Assembly (NCBI RefSeq): GCF_001750685.1
Contig: NZ_CP017269.1
Coordinates: 3,079,416 to 3,143,415 of the forward strand
Direction of reading: 5' to 3'
Length of the DNA: 64,000 bases
DNA from: Geosporobacter ferrireducens
Lineage (GTDB): Bacteria; Bacillota; Clostridia; Peptostreptococcales; Thermotaleaceae
The notes under the pieces were generated by a model. It was not told the origin of the DNA and did no database searches. It saw only the letters and a program-made list of their open reading frames with translations. Shown in pieces: positions 50,315 through 59,506 of this stretch; position 1 is the first letter of the stretch, and every line of letters starts with the position of its first letter. The position numbers and the translations under genes are program-made.

Positions 50315-51591
50315 TGGCATTAGTCTTATTCTTTTCATTTATTATTTTGATTTTTGTAGGTGTTCCTGTAGCTTTTTCATTAGGACTTTCTTCAGTATTA
50401 TACCTTATTATGATGGATATTCCCCTAAGCATTGCAGCACAGAAGATGTACGCCGGTATTGACTCCTTTGTGCTTATCTGTATACCGGGATTTATTCTGG
50501 CAGGAAACTTGATGAATACCGGTGGAATTACCAAGAGGATTATTGAATTTTCTAATGCGGTACTAGGATTTATTAGAGGTGGATTGGGATTAGCCAATGT
50601 TGCTGCATCCATGCTTTTTGCCGGAATATCTGGGACAGCTCTTGCAGATACGGCAAGTATCGGGGGAATTTTGATACCGGCTATGGTTGAGGAAGGATAT
50701 GAGCCAGACTTTTCTTCAGCAGTTACAGCATCTTCATCAACGGTTGGACCAATTATTCCGCCAAGCTTACCTATGATTATAGCAGGAACGTTAACAGGGA
50801 TATCTGTAGGAAAATTATTTCTAGCAGGTGCGATTCCGGGATTGCTCCTTGGATTATCTTTAATGGGTGTATCTTACTTTATATCTGTAAAGCGTAATCA
50901 TCCAAAAGGAGAAAGGAAACCCTTTAGCTTTATTGTTAAATCTTTTTATGGAGCATTTTGGGCCATATTTATGACAATACTGATTCTATATGGAATACTA
51001 GGCGGTGTATTTACACCAACGGAAGCATCTATCATTGCAGTGGTGTATGCAGTCATTGTAGGAAAATTTATTTATAAAGAGTTGAAATTTAGAGACATAC
51101 CCAGGGTTATTATTGAATCTATGAGGATGACGGCTTCTATCATGATCCTTGTTGGATTTGCTAATGTATTTGCTTGGATTATGGCAAGTGAACAGATTCC
51201 GCAATTGATCGCTAGAACCATCTTGTCTATTTCCACAAATAAAATCATCGTAATCCTTATGATTAATATACTTTTATTATTTGTAGGTACATTTATGGAA
51301 ACCATTGCAGCTTTAGTAATCCTCTTCCCTGTATTGTTACCTGTTGCTATCAGTGTAGGAATGGACCCAATACAGTTTGGCGTAATGTCAGTACTAAACT
51401 TGGTAATTGGTTTAACCACACCGCCAGTAGGGGTTTGTCTATTTGTTGCAGCAAGTATCGGTAAAATATCCCTTGCACAAGCGACAAAGGCCATTCTGCC
51501 ATTCTTATTAGTTAGTTTAATTATATTGGCTTTAGTCAGTTATGTACCTGCGATAAGTTTGTTTTTACCAAGTTTAATGGCAGCAAGATAA
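50311..51591 (+). CDS. dctM: TRAP transporter large membrane subunit (DctM family)
   Basis: This 426-residue subunit with about 12 helices forms the sodium-driven translocation channel. GVPVAFSLGLSSVLYLI at the start, the AGISGTALADTASIGGILIP segment (about 108-127), SSTVGPIIPPSLPMIIAG (about 144-161) and the GLTTPPVGVCLFVAASIG segment (about 369-386) are family hallmarks. It completes the dctP-Q-M set and is followed 36 bases later by the dehydrogenase gene of the same pathway. Confidence 0.95.
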   Translation: MMALVLFFSFIILIFVGVPVAFSLGLSSVLYLIMMDIPLSIAAQKMYAGIDSFVLICIPGFILAGNLMNTGGITKRIIEFSNAVLGFIRGGLGLANVAASMLFAGISGTALADTASIGGILIPAMVEEGYEPDFSSAVTASSSTVGPIIPPSLPMIIAGTLTGISVGKLFLAGAIPGLLLGLSLMGVSYFISVKRNHPKGERKPFSFIVKSFYGAFWAIFMTILILYGILGGVFTPTEASIIAVVYAVIVGKFIYKELKFRDIPRVIIESMRMTASIMILVGFANVFAWIMASEQIPQLIARTILSISTNKIIVILMINILLLFVGTFMETIAALVILFPVLLPVAISVGMDPIQFGVMSVLNLVIGLTTPPVGVCLFVAASIGKISLAQATKAILPFLLVSLIILALVSYVPAISLFLPSLMAAR

Positions 51592-51627
51592 GCATTTGTC
51601 TGAAGTAAACAAAAAGGAGGATTTCTC

Positions 51628-52644
51628 ATGAAGGCCATTATGGTAACAGCGCCAGGGAAAATAGATATCATAGAAAAAGACTTGCCTAAAATTCAATCTG
51701 AAAATGAAATACTCGTGCGAATTAAAGCTGTAGGAATTTGTGGATCAGATATGCATATTTATCATGGAACAAATCCGTTGGCAACATATCCCAGAGTCAT
51801 CGGCCATGAATTTGTTGGCGAAGTAGTTGAAACGGGTGCAGGAGTAACGCGCGTTAAAGCGGGAGACAGAGTCACAATTGAACCCATACTCTACTGTGGG
51901 GAATGTTATGCATGTAGAACAGAAAGACAGAATGTATGTGAAAAGCTTGAAGTAATGGGTGTTCATAGAGATGGTGGATTTCAAGAATTTGTTGTAGTAC
52001 CGGAAAAAAATGCTCATAAATTTGATGAACATTTAGACTGGGAAGAGGCTGTAATGATAGAGCCTTTTACAATCGCCGCACAGTCTACCTGGCGCGGAGA
52101 TGTAAGAAAAGGGGATTATGTATTTATTATGGGGGCAGGACCGATCGGGCTATGTCTACTCCAATATGCAAAGCATAAAGGTGCAATCTGTATGATTTCA
52201 GATTTAGATATCGATAGATTAGAGATTGCGAAAAAATTAGGTGCAGATTATATTCTTCACGCTGGGCAAATGGATGTTGTTGAGGAAGTTTTAAAGATTA
52301 CTCAAGGAATGGGTGCCAATGTTACCTTAGATGCTGTATGTATTCCTAAAACCTTTGAGCAGGCAGTAGAGGTAACTTCGGTGGCAGGAAGAGTTGTTGT
52401 ATTAGGTTTTGGTGTAGCGCCTTCACAAATTCCACAATTACCAATAACCAAAAGAGAACTTACAATAGTAGGTTCAAGATTGCAAAATAATAAGTTTCCA
52501 GAGGTCGTTGAACTTTTCAACAAAAAAGCGCTAAATCCAAGAGCCTTAATCAGTCATACTTTCCAGTTCGATCAAATTGAAGAAGCGATAAAGCTTATCG
52601 AAACGCAAAGCGAGAAAACCTGCAAGGTTATTTTAAAGTTCTAA
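51628..52644 (+). CDS. Zinc-dependent alcohol dehydrogenase, hexonate/polyol type
   Basis: This 338-residue medium-chain dehydrogenase has catalytic zinc ligands C38 (GICGSDMH), H61 and E62 (GHEFVGEV). The structural zinc cysteines are in CGECYACRTERQNVC (about 91-105), and the NAD fold at GAGPIGLCLLQYAK (about 170-183). It resembles RspB/LgoD-like enzymes that oxidise L-galactonate, L-gulonate or idonate at C5. Context between the TRAP transporter and a mannonate oxidoreductase supports a hexonate substrate. AAGGAGG lies before the ATG. Confidence 0.85.
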   Translation: MKAIMVTAPGKIDIIEKDLPKIQSENEILVRIKAVGICGSDMHIYHGTNPLATYPRVIGHEFVGEVVETGAGVTRVKAGDRVTIEPILYCGECYACRTERQNVCEKLEVMGVHRDGGFQEFVVVPEKNAHKFDEHLDWEEAVMIEPFTIAAQSTWRGDVRKGDYVFIMGAGPIGLCLLQYAKHKGAICMISDLDIDRLEIAKKLGADYILHAGQMDVVEEVLKITQGMGANVTLDAVCIPKTFEQAVEVTSVAGRVVVLGFGVAPSQIPQLPITKRELTIVGSRLQNNKFPEVVELFNKKALNPRALISHTFQFDQIEEAIKLIETQSEKTCKVILKF

Positions 52645-52707
52645 TACATCGAAATCAAAAAGCACATAGAATATTTATTTATGATTTTTTAAAGAGGAGA
52701 TGTTTTT

Positions 52708-53562
52708 ATGAAAATACCATTTCATGTAGATTTAAAAGATAAAGTAGCTATTGTCACTGGCGGCGGTGGTATTCTTGGTACGGCATTTTGTGAGGCTTTG
52801 GCACAGTGTGGTGCAAAGGTAGCTATTATTAATCGGACAAAGGAAAAGGCAGAAAAGGTTGCTGAAAAAATTAATGCTTCCGGAGGTATTGCATTAGGGA
52901 TATCTGGAGATGTGCTGAGCGTTGAGAGCTTGGAAAATGCAAAAAAAATCATCACGGAGAAGTTAGGCACCTGCGATATATTAATCAATGCTGCAGGCGG
53001 AAATCATCCAAAGGGCATAACGTCTGAAGAATATTTTAACCTAGAGAGCTTTTCAAAAGACAGTGGAAATACTACCTTTTTTGATCTAGATCCAGAAGGG
53101 GTAGGATATGTGTTTAACTTGAATTTCCTTGGAACCCTTCTTCCATCACAGATTTTCGGAAAAGATATGGTTGGGAAGAAAGAAGCTGTTATTATAAACA
53201 TTTCTTCCATGAGTGCTTACGCACCGATGACAAAAGTACCAGCCTATAGTGGTGCGAAGGCAGCAATTAGCAACTTTACACAATGGTTGGCGGTACACAT
53301 GTCAAAGGTTGGCGTTCGCGTAAATGCCATAGCTCCGGGTTTCTTTTTAACAGAGCAAAATAGAGATCTTCTTACCCGTGAGGATGGAAGTTATACCGAT
53401 CGCGGCAATAAGATTATCAGTCAAACGCCGATGGGAAGATTGGGGAATCCAGAGGAATTGGTTGGAACTCTTTTATGGTTGGTTGACCACCGCGCATCCG
53501 GGTTTGTAACAGGTACGATTATTCCTGTTGATGGTGGATTTTTAGCTTATTCAGGAGTATAA
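52708..53562 (+). CDS. uxuB: D-mannonate oxidoreductase-type SDR
   Basis: This 284-residue short-chain dehydrogenase has TGGGGILGTAFCEAL (about 19-33), INAAGGNHPKG (about 92-102), and the catalytic serine and Y-x-x-x-K in ISSMSAYAPMTKVPAYSGAK. The long insert NLESFSKDSGNTTFFDLDPE is typical of the B. subtilis YjmF-type fructuronate reductases, which give D-mannonate for UxuA. AGAGGAGATG lies before the ATG. UxuB would turn fructuronate into mannonate. No UxaC isomerase is present in the window. Confidence 0.88.
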   Translation: MKIPFHVDLKDKVAIVTGGGGILGTAFCEALAQCGAKVAIINRTKEKAEKVAEKINASGGIALGISGDVLSVESLENAKKIITEKLGTCDILINAAGGNHPKGITSEEYFNLESFSKDSGNTTFFDLDPEGVGYVFNLNFLGTLLPSQIFGKDMVGKKEAVIINISSMSAYAPMTKVPAYSGAKAAISNFTQWLAVHMSKVGVRVNAIAPGFFLTEQNRDLLTREDGSYTDRGNKIISQTPMGRLGNPEELVGTLLWLVDHRASGFVTGTIIPVDGGFLAYSGV

Positions 53563-53565
53563 GCC

Positions 53566-53610
53566 AATAAAAAGACTTGTATGAATTTCATACAAGTCTT
53601 TTTATTGAGA
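53566..53610. terminator. Terminator of the TRAP-uxuB operon
   Basis: The 19-base arms AATAAAAAGACTTGTATGA (53566-53584) and complement (53588-53606) form a strong hairpin with T-runs on both strands. Confidence 0.85.
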
Positions 53611-53717
53611 TCAAATCCTTCCAAATCCTAAGAAAAGAAGTTATTAAACGTTTATCCCTAAAATTACCTTGTATGCGAAAAAAGTCTGCAACAAAAAATA
53701 AATATGAGGTGATTAGC

Positions 53718-53879
53718 GTGAGTAAAAAACATAGTGACAGAACTATAGATAAGAATTTTTTTAAAGAGATGAATTATGAGCTTGCAGGAGACATTGGAGC
53801 TATTGATCATGAGGATATGATGCATAATAAAAAACTGCTCACAGAAAAGAACCCTAAGAGTAAAAATAGATCCTCTTAA
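53718..53879 (+). CDS. Small uncharacterised protein
   Basis: This 53-residue, highly charged product (MSKKHSDRTIDKNFFKEMNY, then ELAGDIGAIDHEDMMHNKKL) has no membrane part. GTG 53718 has GAGGTGA 5 bases upstream. The frame is open further upstream, but that sequence overlaps the uxuB terminator, so the short version is preferred. The segment YELAGDIGA vaguely resembles small acid-soluble spore proteins, but this is weak. It lies just left of the IS21 element. Confidence 0.55.
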   Translation: MSKKHSDRTIDKNFFKEMNYELAGDIGAIDHEDMMHNKKLLTEKNPKSKNRSS

Positions 53880-54014
53880 TGTGGTAAAGATATTTCTCCT
53901 TTATGTTTATTTATCAAGTAAATGAAAAAATATTGTAAATATCTAAAACATTGAAAATATGCTGTCAATTACGTTTTGAAATTCCTTTAAATCATCGGTC
54001 GAAAATTCCCTTTT

Positions 54015-54794
54015 TTACCGTTTCTGTTGGTCACTAATCTTGCTGGAATCATAGAATCCAGCTTTTTTCTTTTCTTTGATTCTGTAGCTGTCGCCTTTGA
54101 TATTGATGGTTGTGGAGTGATGGAGGAGCCGATCAAGGATGGCTGTTGCCACCACATGATCTCCAAACACCTCACCCCATTGTCCGTAGGACTTGTTAGA
54201 AGTCAGTATGATAGAGCCCTTTTCATATCGTTCGGAAACGATTTGGAAGAAGTAATGGGCGACTTCAGCCTCCATAGCTTGATAGCCTACTTCGTCAATA
54301 ATTAGTACATCAGGCTTTTGCAGGGTCTTGATCTTTCTACTTATCCTCCCACTGCGTATGTTGTCCTTGATTATACCAATCAGTTCATGGGCACTGAGAA
54401 AGTAGGCTGTATGCCGATTCTTTAGGGCATGGACTGCCAAGCCTACGGCTAAGTGGGTTTTCCCTACACCGGGAGGACCTAACAGTATCACATTTTCACT
54501 GCGATTTACAAATGCCAGGGTCATAAGCTCCTTTATTCGCCTTTCATCTACACTTGGCTGAAAATCAAATTCAAACTCTTCTATAGTTTTAACGTAGGGT
54601 AGCTTTGCCAGTTTCATATTAGTCTTAATGGCTCGCTGTTGTTTTGCATCAATTTCTGCCCATAAGAGCTTGTCTAGAAACTCCAAATAGGGTATACTTC
54701 CTTTAGATGCTTCTTCTGCAAGGTGGTCATAAATCTGTGGAATATGAATGAATCCTAGTTCATCAAAGGCGCTTTTAAGTCGTTCGATGAGCAT
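54015..54794 (-). CDS. istB: IS21 helper ATPase
   Basis: This 259-residue AAA-type ATPase is needed by the IstA transposase. It has Walker A GPPGVGKTHLAVGL (about 101-114) and Walker B VLIIDEVGYQ, with LTSNKSYGQWGEVFGD as the sensor region. The start is ATG 54794 with GGGAGGTG upstream, overlapping the istA stop (TAATG); an upstream in-frame methionine lies inside istA. There is no frameshift. Confidence 0.95.
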   Translation of the reverse strand: MLIERLKSAFDELGFIHIPQIYDHLAEEASKGSIPYLEFLDKLLWAEIDAKQQRAIKTNMKLAKLPYVKTIEEFEFDFQPSVDERRIKELMTLAFVNRSENVILLGPPGVGKTHLAVGLAVHALKNRHTAYFLSAHELIGIIKDNIRSGRISRKIKTLQKPDVLIIDEVGYQAMEAEVAHYFFQIVSERYEKGSIILTSNKSYGQWGEVFGDHVVATAILDRLLHHSTTINIKGDSYRIKEKKKAGFYDSSKISDQQKR

Positions 54795-56035
54795 TAGATC
54801 ACCTCCCGACAAAGAAGCTTATCGTACACTTCAAGTGGGCGTTCTTGCACTTTGGGTGTTGTATCAGGATTGAGTTTTGGTGCTGTGGCGGCAACCTTTT
54901 TCTGACTCCCTGAAACAATATTCTCAAAGTGTTTTTTATTGTAGCTGCTTTTGTTTTTACCTATTATCTTTTCATGCCTTGCAATACACTTTCCAGAACC
55001 ATCGTAAAACTCTAATATTCCATTTCTTAAGTCTCTCACACCAATATAGCTCCCCACATACTGATATGGTACCGAATAACGATTGGTCTCATAGGAGATC
55101 ATGCAATCATTCATTACCTTTCTCTGCTCGTGATATTCCAATAGGAATGGAGCAGAATTGTAAGGTTTTAGAACTTCTCTTTTAAATCTTTCTTCAGGGA
55201 CTTCCTTTGTTGTACCATGGACTCGCTTGTTTGCCTTCTCAACAACCCAGTTCAGTGCCATATGATTAAGGTCTGCTATACTGCTAATGGATTTGATCCT
55301 TACCCAGAAATTCTTCTTTATGTATTTGATACCGTTTTCTACTTTTCCCTTAGTACGCGGAGCGTAGGGACGGCATCTAATGGGTGAAAATCCTTGGTGT
55401 TTAGCAAAGGCTAAAAACTTCTCATTCCATTTATTTTCTCCCTTCTGATGGGCATATCTTACAACGGTTTTCATGTTGTCATAAAGGATTGTATCAGGAA
55501 GACCACCGAAGAACTCGAAGGCTCTTTCATGGCACCCGATGAGGGTATCTATCTTCTCATCTTCCGTAAACTCCAGATACTTTTGTCTTGAGTAGCCCAT
55601 GATCATTAGAAATCCATGTACTTTCTTTAGTTTCCCATTTATATCTTCAACAGTGAATTCGCCCCAATCTACTTGGGCTTGCTTCCCTGGCGGTGTTTCA
55701 TAACGAATACTGGCTTTCGCCAAACTCTTTTCTCTATGGGGCTTCATAAATTCCCGTAGAATTGTAGTCTTACCTGTATAGCCCATGGCTTCTATTTCTT
55801 CTTGAATTACTACTGCATTAACGCAGCCTTCCTGCATTCTATTTAAGATATATTCTTTAAATGAATCTAGTTTTGATTCTTTGTTGACACTTCGTTTATA
55901 TTCAGGCAGATCCTTTGAATCTATATATTTTCTAATGGTTTTAGGATCTCTACCCGTAAGCTTTGCAATATCTTTAATATACATCCCTTTACTTCGCATA
56001 TCTTTTATCATAAACATCTCCTCTGTCTGTACCAT
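54794..56035 (-). CDS. istA: IS21 transposase
   Basis: This 413-residue transposase has an N-terminal helix-turn-helix at about 8-55 (KGMYIKDIAKLTGRDPKTIR) and a DDE integrase core. The first Asp is in QVDWGEFTVED (about 115-125) and the second in TILYDNMKTVV. The third carboxylate is expected in the TKGKVENGIKYIKKNFW block (Glu). The length matches IS21-type IstA. GGAGAG lies before the ATG. Confidence 0.95.
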   Translation of the reverse strand: MVQTEEMFMIKDMRSKGMYIKDIAKLTGRDPKTIRKYIDSKDLPEYKRSVNKESKLDSFKEYILNRMQEGCVNAVVIQEEIEAMGYTGKTTILREFMKPHREKSLAKASIRYETPPGKQAQVDWGEFTVEDINGKLKKVHGFLMIMGYSRQKYLEFTEDEKIDTLIGCHERAFEFFGGLPDTILYDNMKTVVRYAHQKGENKWNEKFLAFAKHQGFSPIRCRPYAPRTKGKVENGIKYIKKNFWVRIKSISSIADLNHMALNWVVEKANKRVHGTTKEVPEERFKREVLKPYNSAPFLLEYHEQRKVMNDCMISYETNRYSVPYQYVGSYIGVRDLRNGILEFYDGSGKCIARHEKIIGKNKSSYNKKHFENIVSGSQKKVAATAPKLNPDTTPKVQERPLEVYDKLLCREVI

Positions 56036-56121
56036 AGCTCTCTCCTTTCGGAAAGAGTGTACCGTTTTTCAGAGGGAAATTTCAACCGTTTTTTATTGGT
56101 ATTTTATCATCGATTTTGACA

Positions 56122-56155
56122 ATGCCACCTTCATATTGAAGGTGGCATATTTTGT
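56122..56155. terminator. Terminator hairpin split by the IS21 insertion
   Basis: ATGCCACCTTCA and TGAAGGTGGCAT form a 12-bp stem. The left flank of the IS (AAAATATGC, to 53962) would extend it to AAAATATGCCACCTTCA with its complement ending in TATTTT. The element therefore inserted in the base of a hairpin. Confidence 0.75.
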
Positions 56156-56188
56156 GGGTAAAGTATTATTTTACAAAATCCAAAAAAG

Positions 56189-56262
56189 TATAGATATGCG
56201 ACTAAGAAAGCCTATTTATCCATCCAAGATCGTAGGGGCAGGCCCATAGGCGTCAACCTATG
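56189..56262. repeat. MITE-like repeat, copy 4 (right end missing)
   Basis: The left terminal repeat TATAGATATGCGACTAAGAA (56189-56208) and the shared ATCCATCCAAGA-CGTAGGGG stretch are present, then a diverged hairpin. The remaining gap to 56480 is AT-rich with no gene. Confidence 0.6.
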
Positions 56263-56480
56263 CTTACATTTTACCATAAAATCCTATCGAAGCGTCATTC
56301 TAAGCCGTTGCGAAGAAGTTGTTTAAGCGAGGTTAAATCCATGAATAAGATGAGTATGTAAATCTTGGGATATACATTGATTTTTAAAGAAAAATAATAT
56401 ATTATTAATATAACATAAGACGTCAGACAACTATGCTCAAAACTATCAATAATATAAGTCTGCGGAAGGGAGTATCTTAT

Positions 56481-57428
56481 ATGGAAGTAATTACTTTTGG
56501 AGAAAGTATGGTTTTGTTCTATCCAGATGCTACAGGCCCATTGCGCTATGCTACTAGCTTTAGGAAAACCATTGCAGGTGCAGAGTCTAATGTTGCTATC
56601 GCCATGGCAAGATTGGGCCATTCTGTTGGATGGTTTTCAAAGCTTGGTGCAGATGAATTTGGCCGATATATACTATCTGTAATCCGGGGGGAGGGCGTAG
56701 ACGTTTCAAGAGTTCTAACTGACCCTGCCAGAAATACGGGACTGCTTTTCAAAGAACGCTTCGGATTTTCAAATCCCAATATCTATTACTACAGGAAGGA
56801 TTCTGCAGCCAGTTCCTTATCAGCAGCAGACTTAGATGCAGCATATATCAGCGGCGTCAGGATATTACACATAACGGGTATTACCCCAGCCCTGTCTCCT
56901 GCAGCCAGGGGAGCAGTTTTTGAAGCTATTAGAATAGCTAAAGAGAGTAATGTTCTCATTTCTTTTGATCCGAACATTCGGTTAAAGCTTTGGAATATAG
57001 AGACCGCAAAACCAATATTATTAGAAATCGCCAGTAAAGCAGATATTTTACTGATCGGAGAAGATGAAGGGAAGCTGCTGATAGGTACGGAAGTACCGGA
57101 AAAGATAGCGGAGGCTTTTATGAATAAAGGATGCAGCACGGTAGTCGTCAAGCTGGGCAAAAAAGGATGCTATGCGGAAAATCTTAAGGAAAAGGCTTAT
57201 GTAGAAGGATATTTGATTGAGAAAGTAGAGGATACGGTAGGCGCAGGAGATGGATTTTCCGCTGGATTTCTTGCTGGGATTCTAAGGGGGCTAGGGCTGC
57301 GGGAGGCTGCTGAGTATGGAAACGGAGTAGGGGCAATGGCAACTTTGGTGAGCGGAGATATGGAGGGATTTCCAACCTATGAGCAGTTAATGACCTTTAT
57401 CGGAAAAACCGGATATGTTGACCGCTAG
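56481..57428 (+). CDS. kdgK: PfkB-family sugar kinase, probable KDG kinase
   Basis: This 315-residue ribokinase-fold enzyme phosphorylates 2-keto-3-deoxygluconate, the common product of UxuA and KduD. EVITFGESMVLFYPD at the start and AGAESNVAIAMARLGHSVGW (about 34-53) are family motifs. The PfkB signature with its catalytic base is DTVGAGDGFSAGFLAG (about 251-266). The KDG specificity is inferred from context. The start is ATG 56481 with AAGGGAG 8 bases upstream. A KDPG aldolase gene is not in the window. Confidence 0.82.
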   Translation: MEVITFGESMVLFYPDATGPLRYATSFRKTIAGAESNVAIAMARLGHSVGWFSKLGADEFGRYILSVIRGEGVDVSRVLTDPARNTGLLFKERFGFSNPNIYYYRKDSAASSLSAADLDAAYISGVRILHITGITPALSPAARGAVFEAIRIAKESNVLISFDPNIRLKLWNIETAKPILLEIASKADILLIGEDEGKLLIGTEVPEKIAEAFMNKGCSTVVVKLGKKGCYAENLKEKAYVEGYLIEKVEDTVGAGDGFSAGFLAGILRGLGLREAAEYGNGVGAMATLVSGDMEGFPTYEQLMTFIGKTGYVDR

Positions 57429-57445
57429 AGGTTATACAGAGAAAT

Positions 57446-57490
57446 AAAAAAACCCGGCATTGACGTTATTGTCAAGGCTGGGTTTTTTAT
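57446..57490. terminator. Terminator between the convergent kdgK and ABC genes
   Basis: AAAAAACCCGGC with inner TTGAC pairs to GTCAA and GCTGGGTTTTTT. It is T-rich on both strands, so it serves both genes. Confidence 0.82.
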
Positions 57491-57499
57491 GGACTGGGA

Positions 57500-59506
57500 T
57501 TAATTCAATGTCTCTATATAACTTTTTAGCGCATCGGAAATAGGTACATTGGTGTATAATGGTGTCCGGTAGGAATGAGGACCATAGGGTCCTCTGATGT
57601 AAAAATCTACATAAATTGATACCCGTTCATAAGTATATTGGGCGGTTTCACTAATTTCCAGCAGTTCCCTAAGGATTTCCGGATCTTTTATTTCTACACT
57701 ATCAGGTGCATTCGATGCAGTGCCATTTCTACCGGCCTGCGCGATTACCCCTTCTTTTCTCAGTACGGCATATTCAATATCTTTGGGCAGCAGTACCAGA
57801 TTTTCATAGTAATCCTTTTCTTCAAGCCATGCAATCATCGATTTAAAATCCTTACGTAGTTCATAATAATAATACTTATCCTTGTTGTCTGCAATTTGCA
57901 TATAAACATTACCATTAGAAGGAGCAGACATTTCCTCAAAGGTCATTGAACGAACCTCATCCTGAAAAAGACCCATAAACTCCCGCATTTCAGGACTATC
58001 CGCTAAAATCAGCGGTTTTTTGGAGGTTCGGTTATCATTGATTTGAATCCACTTAATCTCTTCAGGTTTTTGTACAACAATCGGATATTTTGCCTTTTTA
58101 TACTCCCTGGATTCATAGATAGGTTTCAACAGAGACGCATACTGCTTTTCATCGATCGTATATTGACGGACCTGATACTTTCCGTTTTTCAGTATATATA
58201 CGATATAAGGGCTGGGACCCGTCACTTTCTGTCTAGGCTGTTGAACCAATTGTGTGTGAAGTGCTATGATATTTTTCATATTTTCAGGATCACTAAAGAA
58301 CGTGTTTGCTTCATGATGCATGTTCTTATACCGTGGATCGGTCGCAGGATCTTCACTGGTCCAAATATTTGCATAATAGCCAAAGTAAACCTTCTCTACT
58401 TCATCTAATTCCGGTATCTGGCGGGCATATCCGAAGACATCCGCCTGCATGCTTACCAGCAGCGCCGAAACTACTGCCAGGTATACAAGATACCCTCTGT
58501 AAGTATGCCAAACCTTGAACGATTTCTGCATCAATATCTCTGCTGTCCCATAGGCCAGCAGGGAGCTCAGCAGATATCCCATTAAGAATATAGACAAGGC
58601 GCCTTCCGAGATGCTCCTAAAATATAATCCACCCATCAGCATGGCGCAAATAGTTAACCCATATTTAAAAATAGGGCGGAAGAAGGTAAAGGCAATAATG
58701 TCTCCGGCTGCTTCCAATTTTCTTTTTTCATAGGCATATCCTGCTGCTGCCAAGAATAATAACACAACGGTCAAATATCCGAATACATTCTTCCAAGGAA
58801 GAAAGGGTTGCGCTGGAGAATTGTTAAAGAGCACAAACCAGGGAAGCTTATCGAAAAAAGGGTCATAATTATTGCTGACGCTAAAACCGTATAACCAAGC
58901 CGCAATATTATCCCGAACAAGCACGTAAATCGCTACCGGCAGCAGATGCAGAATATAGGTGAAGGCAATATGCGCCACAGAGTTGCCTGTAAACATTCCC
59001 ACGAAGACAGCAATAGAGAAAAACAGCGTATTGAATAGTATGGTCATTCCCATCCATTGCAATAGACTGAGCATGGAATAATATATCCCCAAAGGCGTAA
59101 AAATTTTCAATCCCGCCATAATGACTCCTATCAAAAGAACCGGGGCTGTGAGCAATAGGAATCCTGCCGTAAGCTGATTGAAATACAATGTTCTCCGGCT
59201 GTAGGGAAGGCTGTGGATCATGGCGGTAGCCTTGCCGCTCATTAAATATCTAAAGAGCAATACGGCCAATGCGGTAGGCAGGGCAGCAATCATAATCATC
59301 TGAATATCGTTACGACCGGAGAAAAAGTTTATAGTGGCTTCTAACAAGTCCCTTTTCCATTCATTTTGAGCATTGGGATCAAACATCATATAGCGAAAAG
59401 GAACGATAAAAAACAGGATGAATGCATATAGGGCACTAACCCACCAAAACCGTTTTATATTGGCGGTGAATAAGCCCTTACTAAATAGTGATATTTTGGA
59501 TGTCAT
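57500..59506 (-). CDS. ABC transporter permease (YtrC/D-like)
   Basis: This 668-residue membrane protein has an N-terminal cluster of helices (ALYAFILFFIVPFRYMM and several more up to about 350), then a large extracytoplasmic domain (about 380-620) and a C-terminal beta-rich tail. It belongs to the large permeases found with YtrA-type GntR regulators and a single ATPase. The substrate is unknown; homologous systems respond to cell-wall-active compounds. The start is ATG 59506 with GGGGGG 8 bases upstream, overlapping the ATPase gene by 26 bases. Confidence 0.82.
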   Translation of the reverse strand: MTSKISLFSKGLFTANIKRFWWVSALYAFILFFIVPFRYMMFDPNAQNEWKRDLLEATINFFSGRNDIQMIMIAALPTALAVLLFRYLMSGKATAMIHSLPYSRRTLYFNQLTAGFLLLTAPVLLIGVIMAGLKIFTPLGIYYSMLSLLQWMGMTILFNTLFFSIAVFVGMFTGNSVAHIAFTYILHLLPVAIYVLVRDNIAAWLYGFSVSNNYDPFFDKLPWFVLFNNSPAQPFLPWKNVFGYLTVVLLFLAAAGYAYEKRKLEAAGDIIAFTFFRPIFKYGLTICAMLMGGLYFRSISEGALSIFLMGYLLSSLLAYGTAEILMQKSFKVWHTYRGYLVYLAVVSALLVSMQADVFGYARQIPELDEVEKVYFGYYANIWTSEDPATDPRYKNMHHEANTFFSDPENMKNIIALHTQLVQQPRQKVTGPSPYIVYILKNGKYQVRQYTIDEKQYASLLKPIYESREYKKAKYPIVVQKPEEIKWIQINDNRTSKKPLILADSPEMREFMGLFQDEVRSMTFEEMSAPSNGNVYMQIADNKDKYYYYELRKDFKSMIAWLEEKDYYENLVLLPKDIEYAVLRKEGVIAQAGRNGTASNAPDSVEIKDPEILRELLEISETAQYTYERVSIYVDFYIRGPYGPHSYRTPLYTNVPISDALKSYIETLN

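Larger units (their letters stand above)
53963..56121 (-). mobile_element. IS21-family insertion sequence with target duplication
   Basis: This 2159-bp element carries istA and istB on the reverse strand. It ends with TGTCAA (53963-53968) and TTGACA (56116-56121). Subterminal repeats GTTTTGAAATTCCT (53973), GGTCGAAAATTCCC (53997) and, inverted, GGTTGAAATTTCCC (56074-56087) are typical IS21 transposase sites. The 4-bp target duplication ATGC is at 53959-53962 and 56122-56125. Both genes are intact, so it may be active. Confidence 0.9.

Noticed and set aside
51072..51494. 140-codon reverse-strand ORF inside dctM
   Set aside because: It is the antisense of hydrophobic helices, with no start signal.
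53577..53717. Extended N-terminus for the small protein at 53718
   Set aside because: It would run through the uxuB terminator stem and lacks a ribosome site.
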